Assembly (NCBI RefSeq): GCF_028736175.1 | Contig: NZ_CP117880.1 | Location: forward strand, 4,650,001-4,714,000 | Length of the DNA: 64,000 bases | Origin: Sphingobacterium oryzagri | GTDB lineage: Bacteria > Bacteroidota > Bacteroidia > Sphingobacteriales > Sphingobacteriaceae | Direction: 5' to 3' | Part shown: one piece after another, positions 55,076-63,655 of the stretch | Layout of the letters: each line of letters opens with the position of its first letter | Numbering within the stretch: position 1 is the stretch's first letter | Made by a program: the position numbers and the translations under genes | Notes under the pieces: generated by a model | Told to the model about the DNA's origin: nothing | The model's database searches: none | What the model saw: the letters and a program-made list of their open reading frames with translations, nothing else

Positions 55076-56266
55076 ATGAAACTATTTTTTAAGACCACCG
55101 TGACTGCATCCAAAAGCGCATATACCAGACAACGTATTCGTCGGCAAACCTGGCTACCAATTGTCGGCATGCTCTACAGTTTGTTTGCTTTGGCCTCTTG
55201 CGGCAGCGAAGAGCAGCAGGCTACACAAGCGCAAACCGATGGCTACAGCATGCATGGCGATACGATCGTCCTGACGGATAGCTCAAACATTAGCAAACGG
55301 CTAACCTTGTTTACGGTTTCCGATCAGGAATTTAACGCAGCTTGGAATACAACAGGAGTCGTACGCGCTATTCCAAACAACTACGCCGAAATAGCCGCTC
55401 CGTTTGCGGGGCGTGTCACCCGTGCATACGTAAAGCTCGGTCAGCAGGTCAATCCAGGGTCGCCGATCTTTGAAATGACCTCGCCGGCTTTCTTTTCTGC
55501 GCAGAAGGATTATTTTGACAGCAAACAAGAGTGGCACCAGGCCGATCTTAACCGCAAAAGACAACAGGATCTGCTCGAAAACGGCGTAGGTGTACAACGG
55601 GAACTGGAAGAGGCCGAAACGGCATACGAAACTAAAAAATCAGCTTTCGCCAACGCTTCCGCTGCACTAAAAATATTCACCACAAATCCGGAGAAGATGG
55701 AGTTGGGTAAGCCGCTTGTGGTAACCTCGCCCATCCAAGGCGAAATCGTCAACAACCAGCTGGTGATTGGCCAATACCTCAAAGAGGATGCAGCAGCGCT
55801 AGTGGTGGTTGCCGAACTATCTAAAATTTGGATAGCCGGACAGGTTAAGGAAAAGGATATCCATCATATCCAGGCAATGGCGCAGGTGGAAGTTCAGGTT
55901 TCCGGCTTGCCCGACAAACAACGATTGGGCAAGATTTTCCATATCAACGAAATCATGGATGAAGAGACCAGGAGTGTTGAAATCCTGATCGAATGCGACA
56001 ATGCCGACCGGGCGTTAAAACCAGGCATGTATGTCACGGTAGGTTATAAAGATAAGCCTGCAGCACGTATCCTGGCACCAACGAAAGCCATTTTTCAGCG
56101 CGAGAACGATCAATTCGTGTTTGTACAGGTTGGAAAACAAAAATTTGTGAAACGAACGGTGTCAACCGGCGAAACCGTAGGCAGCGATGTCGTAATCTTA
56201 TCTGGCTTGCGCGACGGCGAGATCATCGTCCATGCGGGTGGAGTATTTCTGCTCAAAGAACAATAA
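55076..56266 (+). CDS. RND efflux periplasmic adaptor lipoprotein (CzcB/CusB-like)
   Basis: 396 residues. The lipoprotein signal ends in ALASC (Cys42). A beta-barrel and lipoyl-like half-motif (IAAPFAGRVTRAYVKLGQQVNPG) and a helical hairpin (about 150-200, DYFDSKQEWHQADLNRKRQQ) are followed by the second lipoyl half (VTSPIQGEIVNNQLVIGQYL) and C-terminal beta domains. It links the inner-membrane pump to the outer-membrane channel. It starts a four-gene run with spacings of 36, 12 and -1 nt. The 263-nt gap before it holds a CAGGCTG/CAGCCTG hairpin near 54874 and presumably the metal-responsive promoter. Confidence 0.9.
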   Translation: MKLFFKTTVTASKSAYTRQRIRRQTWLPIVGMLYSLFALASCGSEEQQATQAQTDGYSMHGDTIVLTDSSNISKRLTLFTVSDQEFNAAWNTTGVVRAIPNNYAEIAAPFAGRVTRAYVKLGQQVNPGSPIFEMTSPAFFSAQKDYFDSKQEWHQADLNRKRQQDLLENGVGVQRELEEAETAYETKKSAFANASAALKIFTTNPEKMELGKPLVVTSPIQGEIVNNQLVIGQYLKEDAAALVVVAELSKIWIAGQVKEKDIHHIQAMAQVEVQVSGLPDKQRLGKIFHINEIMDEETRSVEILIECDNADRALKPGMYVTVGYKDKPAARILAPTKAIFQRENDQFVFVQVGKQKFVKRTVSTGETVGSDVVILSGLRDGEIIVHAGGVFLLKEQ

Positions 56267-56302
56267 ACAGCGGTACACAAAATCGACATCAACTAACACG
56301 TC

Positions 56303-59300
56303 ATGAATAAACTAATATATAGCAGTGTACAAAAGCGCTGGGTAATGGTGACTTTGTTCACACTAATGGCTTTTTTTGGCTATTATTCCTGGCAGCAATT
56401 ATCCGTAGAAGCTTATCCCGACATTGCCGATGTGACATCGCAGGTTGTTACACAAGTCCCGGGCCTGGCGGCTGAGGAAGTAGAGCAGCAGATAACCATT
56501 CCGGTGGAGCGCGCGCTAAACGGTCTACCCGGAACGCATGTTATGCGCAGTAAAAGCACGTTTGGACTTTCGATGATCACTATTGTGTTTGAAGATGGCG
56601 TAGACGACTATTGGGCGCGGATGCGCATCCAGGAAAGATTAAGTGAAGTCGAACTGCCCTACAGCGCTATCCCAGGACTCGACCCGTTGACTTCGCCAAT
56701 TGGCGAAATATACCGGTACATCATCGAAAGCAGCGGCAGCCATGATCTTCGGGAGTTGACCGACTTGCAAAATTTCACCGTTATTCCGCGCATCAAACAA
56801 GTATTCGGCGTAGCCGAAGTAACGAACTTCGGTGGAATCACGACCCAATTCCAGATCGAAATCAACCCGCGAAAACTCGAGCAGTACCGACTTTCGCTGA
56901 GCGAAGTTGTGGAAACGATAGAGAATAACAACGTCAATGCCGGCGGTAGTGTACTGCCGCGCGGCGATTTGGGCTACGTGATCCGCGGCATCGGATTGGT
57001 CAAAAATTTAGAGGACCTGGGCAAAATTGTCGTTAAGTCGGAAAAAGGCGTACCTATTTTTCTTTCGGATATTGGTCAGCTAAAATACGGAACGCTCGAG
57101 CGCAAAGGCGTCTTAGGCTACACCGATCGGCAACGCAACTATTCGGAAAGTCTGCAAGGAATCGTGCTGTTGCTTAAAGGACAAAACCCGTCGACCGTGT
57201 TAGCGGGCATCCACGACGCCGTTGCGGAATTAAACAACGGTGGCCTCCCCGAGGGTGTGCAAATACACACATTCATGGATCGTACAGATCTTGTCAACAC
57301 CACCTTAAACACCGTATCGCACACCTTGCTGGAAGGCATGGCGCTGGTCATTATCGTCCTGATTGTTTTTTTAGGCAGCTGGCGAGGCGCTTTGCTTGTG
57401 GCCATCACCATTCCGCTTTCCCTGCTTATCGCCTTTATCCTGATGCACTTCACGGATATCCCGGCCAACTTGCTTTCTTTGGGCGCTATTGACTTTGGTA
57501 TTATTGTCGACGGCGCAATCGTTATGATGGAAACCATCCTTAAAAAGCGAGAAGAAAATCCTGAGCAGGAACTGCAGGAGCCATCTATTGCGCAAAAAGC
57601 AGCAGAAGTTGCAAAGCCGGTTTTCTTTTCGACAGTCATCATCATAACAGCTTACTTACCGCTCTTTGCTTTTGAACGGGTTGAAAAAAAATTGTTTACA
57701 CCGATGGCCTTTACGGTGGGCTATGCGCTGCTTGGCGCACTAGCCGTAGCGCTGCTCGTTATTCCTGGATTGGCTTACGTAATTTATCGCCGACCGCAGA
57801 AAATATACCATAACAAATGGTTGGAGAGATTAACATCAGCCTATCATGAGCGCATAAAAAAAATCATGAAGCGGCCGAAGGTTATTTTTGCCCCCCTGCT
57901 GCTGATCTTGGCCATATCCACATTGCTCACAATGCGCGTCGGCAAAGATTTTCTACCTGCGCTAGACGAAGGTTCGCTATGGTTGCAGGTGCAGCTGCCG
58001 CCCGGCATATCCGTGGAAAAGTCAAAAGAAATGAGCGACACTCTTCGAGCCAGAACGATGAAGTATGACGAAGTGACCTATATCATGGTGCAAGCTGGTC
58101 GAAATGATGACGGCACCGACCCCTGGACGGCTTCGCATTTTGAAGTATCGATAGGCATCAAACCGTACAAGGAATGGCCAAAAGGCAAGACCAAAAATAT
58201 GCTGATCGAAGAGCTGGCCAAAGAATATGAAGATTTGCCTGGTTTTACAGTCGGTTTTTCTCAGCCGATGATCGACGGCGTGATGGACAAGATTTCCGGC
58301 GCGCACAGCGAACTTGTGGTGAAAATCTATGGCGAAGATTTTAAAGAAACCCGCCGGATAGCGGAGGAAATTATGGGAACGCTTAAAAACGTGCCGGGCG
58401 CGGTAGACTTAGCGATTGACCAGGAACCTCCACTGCCACAGCTTCAGATACATGCTGATCGCGATAAGATCGCGCAATACGGACTCAATGTGGCCGATGT
58501 AGCCGAGCTGATAGAGGTTGCCATCGGTGGAAAAGCTGTATCGCAGCTCTTCATCGGGCATAAGGTTTACGACATTATCTGCCGATACGATGAGGAAAGC
58601 CGCAATACGCCCGAAAAAATTGCCAATTTGATGCTGACATCCGAAAATGGGGTGAAAATACCACTTTCTCAGGTGGCGGAAGTACGGTTAAGCACGGGCG
58701 AAAGCACCATTACCCGGGAAATGAACAAACGCCACCTGACCGTGAAGCTCAATGTGCGCGACAGAGATCTGCAATCGTTGCTGGCAGATGCCCAATTGGC
58801 CATTGAAAAAAACATAGATTACGACCACGAGCAATACCACATCAAATGGGGTGGACAGTTTGAAAATCAGCAACGTGCATACAGCAGGCTTGCGGTCATT
58901 GTTCCGCTCGCGCTGGCCATTATGTTCATTTTACTTTACGGAGCATTCGGCTCTTTCCTACAAGCCGGCCTGTTAATGAGTATTGTTCCACTTGCCCTAT
59001 TTGGCGGCATGCTCGCACTCAACATACGTGGCATGTCGCTCAATGTTTCTTCCGCTGTTGGGTTTATCGCGCTTTTCGGTGTCGCCATACAAAATGGTGT
59101 CATCATGATTTCTCACATCAATGAACTCCGCAAGAAGGGTTATGATCTGGGTAAGGCCGTGATTGAAGGAGCTGGCCATCGCTTCCGCCCGGTCTTGATG
59201 ACCGCCACCGTCGCCGTGCTCGGCTTGTTCCCCGCATCGCTGGCGACCGGAATTGGCTCAGACGTACAACGGCCTCTCGCAACCGTCATTGTATATGGAC

Positions 59301-59404
59301 TGCTTTTCTCGACCATCATCACGCTGTTTGCACTCCCGGCCTTGTATTATCTGATGGAACGAAAATGGGGCGACGATGCTAACGAGAACACCACAGACAA
59401 TTAA
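56303..59404 (+). CDS. czcA: Heavy-metal RND efflux pump (CzcA-like)
   Basis: 1033 residues; twelve-helix RND transporter of the HME class, using proton influx to expel metal ions across both membranes. Helix 4 carries DFGIIVDGAIVMMET (D397, D403, E410), which fits the CzcA/CnrA signature (DFGxIVDGAxxxxEN) for Co/Zn/Cd/Ni pumps. It does not fit the Cu/Ag CusA form, where this helix has a different acidic pattern. It differs from the consensus at the last position (Thr instead of Asn). Periplasmic loops (about 40-330 and 555-870) are normal. Works with the adaptor upstream and the TolC-like channel 12 nt downstream. Confidence 0.9.
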   Translation: MNKLIYSSVQKRWVMVTLFTLMAFFGYYSWQQLSVEAYPDIADVTSQVVTQVPGLAAEEVEQQITIPVERALNGLPGTHVMRSKSTFGLSMITIVFEDGVDDYWARMRIQERLSEVELPYSAIPGLDPLTSPIGEIYRYIIESSGSHDLRELTDLQNFTVIPRIKQVFGVAEVTNFGGITTQFQIEINPRKLEQYRLSLSEVVETIENNNVNAGGSVLPRGDLGYVIRGIGLVKNLEDLGKIVVKSEKGVPIFLSDIGQLKYGTLERKGVLGYTDRQRNYSESLQGIVLLLKGQNPSTVLAGIHDAVAELNNGGLPEGVQIHTFMDRTDLVNTTLNTVSHTLLEGMALVIIVLIVFLGSWRGALLVAITIPLSLLIAFILMHFTDIPANLLSLGAIDFGIIVDGAIVMMETILKKREENPEQELQEPSIAQKAAEVAKPVFFSTVIIITAYLPLFAFERVEKKLFTPMAFTVGYALLGALAVALLVIPGLAYVIYRRPQKIYHNKWLERLTSAYHERIKKIMKRPKVIFAPLLLILAISTLLTMRVGKDFLPALDEGSLWLQVQLPPGISVEKSKEMSDTLRARTMKYDEVTYIMVQAGRNDDGTDPWTASHFEVSIGIKPYKEWPKGKTKNMLIEELAKEYEDLPGFTVGFSQPMIDGVMDKISGAHSELVVKIYGEDFKETRRIAEEIMGTLKNVPGAVDLAIDQEPPLPQLQIHADRDKIAQYGLNVADVAELIEVAIGGKAVSQLFIGHKVYDIICRYDEESRNTPEKIANLMLTSENGVKIPLSQVAEVRLSTGESTITREMNKRHLTVKLNVRDRDLQSLLADAQLAIEKNIDYDHEQYHIKWGGQFENQQRAYSRLAVIVPLALAIMFILLYGAFGSFLQAGLLMSIVPLALFGGMLALNIRGMSLNVSSAVGFIALFGVAIQNGVIMISHINELRKKGYDLGKAVIEGAGHRFRPVLMTATVAVLGLFPASLATGIGSDVQRPLATVIVYGLLFSTIITLFALPALYYLMERKWGDDANENTTDN

Positions 59405-59416
59405 TATTATCCAAAC

Positions 59417-60703
59417 ATGATCAGATATATCATCATTCAGTTTGTTTTTGTAACAGTAGGCTTTACACATACAGCCTACGCACAAACGTTAGACACGCTC
59501 TTGCCTACTGTACCGATGGATTATACAACATTTATCAGCACCGTTGGCCAGAAAAATATAGCTTATGCCGCTGAACAGTTCGAGATTGCAATTGCTGACG
59601 CAGCGATCGAGTCGGCAAAGATATTTCCAGATCCTCAACTAGCATTTGGCTGGTTTGACAATGGACAGCGACGGATGGATATGGGTTATGGCTTTACGTC
59701 TGAACTCACCTGGACGCTAGAACTGGGTGGCAAGCGAAAGGCGCGCGTAGATCTGGCACGCAACCAGGCGCAGCTTACCCGCCACCTGCTGGAAGACTAT
59801 TTCCGAAATCTGCGGGCCGACGCGACACTTGCCTACCTTTCGGCCATACAACAGCGCATGCTGCTCGAGGTATTGAATAATTCCTATCAGCAAGTAAAAC
59901 AACTGGCGGCGGCCGACATCGTGCGCTACAAACTGGGGGTTATTTCACAGGTCGATGCCAGGCAAAGCAAGCTGGAAGCTGGCACCTTACTCAACGATGT
60001 GTATGCCGCAGAAGCCCAATATGCCACCGCAATTGCTGCTCTTTCGTTGCTTACGGCCGATAGCGAACAAGCTATCGAGCCTGTTGGTGATTTTTCCAGC
60101 TTCGACCGCGAATTAAATCTGCCTGACTTGCTCGTGACAGCGCTTAACAATCGAGCCGACCTAAAAGCGGCCTTGCAGCAGAAACATGTGTCGGCAAGCG
60201 TGCTCAAACTCGCCAAAGCCAATCGAGCTATTGATCTTGACCTGAGCATTGGTGCGAGCTATGCTTCTTACGCACGTAATATTATTGCGCCCACGCCTTC
60301 ATTCAACACCATCAATACCGGTGTCGCTATACCGCTTAAATTTTCGAATAATAAGCCTGGAGAACTGCGCACTGCCAACTATGCGAGGCAGCAAGCCGAC
60401 CATCTTTTCCGACAAATCGAGCTCGAAATTCAGACCGAGGTTACGCAGGCGTTCTACAGCTATCAATCGGCTAAGAAACAAGTCCGTCAATTCAATACAG
60501 GCCTTCTGACGGAAGCCCGAGCTATCCTCGACGGAAAGATTTATAGTTACCAGCGCGGAGAAACTTCCTTATTAGAGGTTTTGGATGCACAGCGAACCTA
60601 TAATGAGGTACAGCAAAGCTACTACCAGGCATTGTATGGCTATGCGGAATCATTAATCGCCCTGGAAAGAGCTTCCGGCACTTGGGATATTAACATTCAA
60701 TAA
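59417..60703 (+). CDS. TolC-family outer-membrane efflux channel (CzcC-like)
   Basis: 428 residues with a signal peptide ending in TAYAQ. Two long-helix/beta repeats of the TolC family (about 35-225 and 230-425) are seen, rich in Ala, Gln and Leu. Examples are VDLARNQAQLTRHLLEDY and the closing LLEVLDAQRTYNEVQQSY. It forms the exit duct for the RND pump encoded just upstream. Its stop overlaps the start of the next gene by one base. Confidence 0.9.
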   Translation: MIRYIIIQFVFVTVGFTHTAYAQTLDTLLPTVPMDYTTFISTVGQKNIAYAAEQFEIAIADAAIESAKIFPDPQLAFGWFDNGQRRMDMGYGFTSELTWTLELGGKRKARVDLARNQAQLTRHLLEDYFRNLRADATLAYLSAIQQRMLLEVLNNSYQQVKQLAAADIVRYKLGVISQVDARQSKLEAGTLLNDVYAAEAQYATAIAALSLLTADSEQAIEPVGDFSSFDRELNLPDLLVTALNNRADLKAALQQKHVSASVLKLAKANRAIDLDLSIGASYASYARNIIAPTPSFNTINTGVAIPLKFSNNKPGELRTANYARQQADHLFRQIELEIQTEVTQAFYSYQSAKKQVRQFNTGLLTEARAILDGKIYSYQRGETSLLEVLDAQRTYNEVQQSYYQALYGYAESLIALERASGTWDINIQ

Positions 60704-61455
60704 TGAGCAAAATGAAAAAAATAGCACTCATACTGCTGTTCGTCAAGATGTATAGCCTATGCACAGCGCAGCAAAAACATGCAGACGTCGTTTCACACGA
60801 ACCGGAAGAGCTACACAAAGCTATCGTCGGCAGCATCGCTTGGGGCATCCTGGGCGGACCAAACTACAGCAGTTTAAAAGGAAGCGAGATAGCTTATGTT
60901 TTCGCGGATGATCAAGCTTACTACAAACCGGGCTTTCAAATCGGCTTTTTTACACGGGCGAGATTAAGCGCAAAATTCAGCCTCGAACAAGAACTGCTCT
61001 ATCATCAGCGACGTATCGGTATACAGCTTAGCGAAGGGTTGCAACGCTACAACACGACATTCAACATGGCTTATATCGAACTTAAGCCCGCGAACATCGG
61101 TTTCCATCGTGGAAAAATGCGCCTGTTTGCCGGCCCATATATCGGCGCCCTTGTGCAAGGAAGCATCCGGCGTAAAAATGAACAAGACGAATTCTACCGG
61201 GATCGTCGTATTTTTGGCGACGGCAGCAACGATGAAACAACAAATCGCTACCTCCAAAAGTTTGATTTTGGTGCTAACCTGGGGGTAGCATACCAGTTTT
61301 CCAACCAGCTGGGCGTCAGCGCGCGCTACTTGCATGGATTAACAGACATATTCCAGTACGCCAATAGCTATACGCAGGCGGATAGTAAAACTGATAAAAT
61401 TAGCATATACAACCGCGGTTGGGCACTAACCGTCAGCTATGCTTTCGTCCGATAA
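60703..61455 (+). CDS. Small outer-membrane beta-barrel protein in metal-efflux operon
   Basis: 250 residues; signal peptide cleaved after LCTAQ. The body resembles the Bacteroidota outer-membrane beta-barrel family (PF13568-like): alternating strands such as WGILGGPNYSSLKG, KPGFQIGFFTRARLS, FSLEQELLYHQRR, FDFGANLGVAYQF and a C-terminal ALTVSYAFVR ending in an aromatic strand. It is cotranscribed with the RND genes (one-base overlap). Its part in metal export is unknown. Confidence 0.8.
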   Translation: MSKMKKIALILLFVKMYSLCTAQQKHADVVSHEPEELHKAIVGSIAWGILGGPNYSSLKGSEIAYVFADDQAYYKPGFQIGFFTRARLSAKFSLEQELLYHQRRIGIQLSEGLQRYNTTFNMAYIELKPANIGFHRGKMRLFAGPYIGALVQGSIRRKNEQDEFYRDRRIFGDGSNDETTNRYLQKFDFGANLGVAYQFSNQLGVSARYLHGLTDIFQYANSYTQADSKTDKISIYNRGWALTVSYAFVR

Positions 61456-61601
61456 GCCGTTGGCGGCACCAGCATCCATCAGCATATTTAGGGCTTTTCT
61501 GAAAGAAACCGTATCTTTGTATACCAACGGATAACGCTGTGGAGCAAAATCAGGTTTTAGCTATTAAGCTATGACTCCAACATTTTAGAAACAAGAGGGC
61601 A

Positions 61602-62018
61602 ATGAAAATTCAGTTACAACGTAAAAATGAGGCCGTACATTTTGAGGCTTCAAGTGAACTATCTGATGTAAAAGTACAGATTGACGGTTCAGAAAGCATC
61701 GGTGGAGAAGGAAAAGGTGTCCGCCCGATGGAACTCGTACTTATGGCTTTGGGTTCATGCAGCGTATTCGACCTTCATAGCATCCTAAAAAAGCAACGCC
61801 AGGAGATCGTCGATATTCAGGTGAACGTCGAAGGCAAGCGCCGGGAAGAAATTCCAAATATCTTCACCCACATCCATATCACATTTACCCTAATCGGGAA
61901 AATTGACGAGGAAAAAGCACAAAAAGCAGCGGAACTAGCCGTGAAAAAATACTGCTCGGTACACGATATGCTTGCGGCCGGCGGCGTAGACATCACATAT
62001 AGCATAAATTTCGGTTAG
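61602..62018 (+). CDS. OsmC-family peroxiredoxin-like protein
   Basis: 138 residues, the usual OsmC/YhfA size. The two redox cysteines are visible: C53 in MALGSCSVFDL and C118 in KKYCSVHDML. The start motif (SSELSDVKVQIDGSESIGG) and the RPMELVL segment match the family. It probably reduces organic hydroperoxides in the cytoplasm through a Cys pair. It stands 147 nt past the efflux operon and may be separate. Confidence 0.9.
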   Translation: MKIQLQRKNEAVHFEASSELSDVKVQIDGSESIGGEGKGVRPMELVLMALGSCSVFDLHSILKKQRQEIVDIQVNVEGKRREEIPNIFTHIHITFTLIGKIDEEKAQKAAELAVKKYCSVHDMLAAGGVDITYSINFG

Positions 62019-62590
62019 TTTGCGGGCTACCGCACGCAGCCCTCACTAAGCTGCATAAACAGCTGGCGATTACAGATTATTCGAAGTTAGCACGTAGCCA
62101 AATAACGTTGGCCAACCCGACATTTTTTGAGCTGCGATCTACATTCGACGTTTCGTTTTCCTAATGCATAAAAAATAATTGGGGATTACCAGCACGCCAG
62201 AACAATGGTATAAGTTGGGTATGACCAGCTTTTACGCAACTACTTTTTTTCCTTTCCACGACGATCATAGCGGTTGAAAATTTTTCCAGCCAGCATCTTT
62301 ACCAGCAAGACACCTGAACATCAACCAATTATATAGTAAATATAGCAAGATAGTACGTGTCTGCAAGTACATTCAGTTAGCAAAAGTTTTTAGCCGTACA
62401 AACCACACGGCCTCCCACATCTGAATCCGGTATCTTCCTCCTACTATCATCTTTTTTCAGTGCAAGCATCAATGTAAACAGCCGTCTTTTCAATTACAAA
62501 GCTAAATTCTTGAGGATATCATTAAATAATTCTTAGTTCAAACCCTTTAAAACACCCCTTTTCTAAGATACAGAACGTAAATTATTGGCT
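62019..62590. other. Gene-poor region before the tandem array
   Basis: About 570 nt without a credible gene. On the minus strand a short open end (about 62240-62300, reading LLVKMLAGKIFNRYDRRG then stop) looks protein-like but is cut off by an upstream stop, so it may be a gene relic or chance. Confidence 0.4.
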
Positions 62591-63259
62591 TTATTGATAC
62601 CCGGAGAACTGTTGGATTATTTCGATTATATGCGTGTTAGCCGTACAACAGTTTACACACTTCGAGGGATACCGCCGTACACCAGGCAAGTGATCACTTA
62701 TTGCCAGCAAGTGATTACTTATCGCCGGCAAGTGATTACTTATCGCCAGCAAGTGATTACTTATTGCCAGCAAGTGATTACTTATCGCCGGCAAGTGATT
62801 ACTTATTGCCAGCAAGTGATTACTTATCGCCAGCAAGTGATTACTTATTGCCAGCAAGTGATTACTTATCGCCAGCAAGTGATTACTTATTGCCAGCAAG
62901 TGATTACTTATTGCCAGCAAGTGATTACTTATTGCCAGCAAGTGATCACTTATCGCCAGCAAGTGATTACTTATCGCCAGCAAGTGATTACTTATTGCCA
63001 GCAAGTGATTACTTATCGCCAGCAAGTGATTACTTATCGCCAGCAAGTGATTACTTATCGCCAGCAAGTGATTACTTATCGCCAGCAAGTGATTACTTAT
63101 TGCCAGCAAGTGATTACTTATTGCCAGCAAGTGATTACTTATTGCCAGCAAGTGATTACTTTTCGCCAGCAAGTGATCACTTTTCACCGGCAAGTGATTG
63201 CTTTTCGCCAGCAAGTGATTACTTTTTGGGATAGGGCCTTCGACAACAAGCGGCATCAT
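62591..63259 (-). CDS. Possible heptad-repeat protein spanning the tandem array
   Basis: A 222-codon ATG-started frame on the minus strand crosses the whole array and would encode about 26 repeats of LLAISNH, between a unique start (MMPLVVEGPIPKS) and end (IIEIIQQFSGYQ). Two plus-strand frames are open too, because a 21-bp unit without stops leaves frames open for free. But the most common base change between units is silent only in this frame (Ala GCG/GCA). The unit would place Leu and Ile three apart, as in a coiled-coil heptad. There is no signal peptide and no known family. It may well be noncoding. Confidence 0.25.
   Translation of the reverse strand: MMPLVVEGPIPKSNHLLAKSNHLPVKSDHLLAKSNHLLAISNHLLAISNHLLAISNHLLAISNHLLAISNHLLAISNHLLAISNHLLAISNHLLAISNHLLAISDHLLAISNHLLAISNHLLAISNHLLAISNHLLAISNHLLAISNHLLAISNHLPAISNHLLAISNHLLAISNHLPAISNHLLAISDHLPGVRRYPSKCVNCCTANTHIIEIIQQFSGYQ
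62688..63233. repeat. 26-copy 21-bp tandem repeat (minisatellite)
   Basis: Twenty-six units of AAGTGATTACTTAT(C/T)GCCAGC in unbroken register (25 periods of 21 bp, 62688 to 63213). Each unit holds a near-palindrome AAGTGATTACTT; units 1, 13 and 24 have the perfect palindrome AAGTGATCACTT. The base after TTAT alternates T or C in the order T C C T C T C T C T T T C C T C C C C T T T for units 1-22. Units 2, 5 and 24 have GCCGGC-type joints. The last few units (from 23) decay (TTTTCG, TTTTCA, GATTGCTT). There are no spacers, so it is not a CRISPR. Confidence 0.95.
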
Positions 63260-63608
63260 GCTCCAGCGGCATTTTTCCTGATAAAATTAACGTTTTTAGC
63301 TTTGTATTTCGTGCGGTAAGGGATAGGCCATTTTTGGTATACAGCCTGAAGAAAGGATAATGATAACCTTTGCGGCTCCTCAGAATTCGGTTGAACAGCT
63401 TTAATTTCTATACGCTATGTAAGTCGGAAATTTTCGGGCAGAAAGCTCGATCTCTGATAGACCGTAGCTTATTGGAAGCACCATTTTGTTCGATTTATGG
63501 CTTATCGGTTTTCGGTATTTTTTTCCAAAACTCTTCCAGGATATGGCTTGATTTCAGCCGTTGGCAGCTAATCGTCAGTGTTTTACGACCTTTAGGAACG
63601 ATATCAAA
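63260..63608. other. Noncoding stretch after the array
   Basis: About 350 nt in which I see no convincing gene or structure. Confidence 0.4.
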
Positions 63609-63655
63609 AGCCGGTAGCCTATTGTCAAGGGCTGCTTAATGTGTTCCTACCGGCT
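63609..63655 (-). terminator. Inverted repeat at the end of the right-edge gene
   Basis: A perfect 9-bp repeat AGCCGGTAG (63609-63617) and CTACCGGCT (63647-63655), with a 29-nt loop. Read on the minus strand, the first arm lies in the last codons of the right-edge gene and the second is followed by TTTTGATATC, so it may serve as a terminator. Confidence 0.45.

Noticed and set aside
57139..57645. 168-codon minus-strand frame opposite the CzcA-like gene
   Set aside because: Antisense of a membrane-helix region, where such frames are common; no independent support.
62688..63233. Array as a CRISPR
   Set aside because: Units are contiguous at 21 bp with no spacers, and no cas gene is near.
62701..63234. 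Plus-strand frame encoding LSPASDY repeats
   Set aside because: It starts at a TTG inside the array, with no unique N-terminus; an artefact of the repeat period.
62585..63319. Plus-strand frame encoding VITYRQQ repeats
   Set aside because: It needs a TTG start, and the common base change alters Arg/Cys; open frames follow from a stop-free 21-bp unit.
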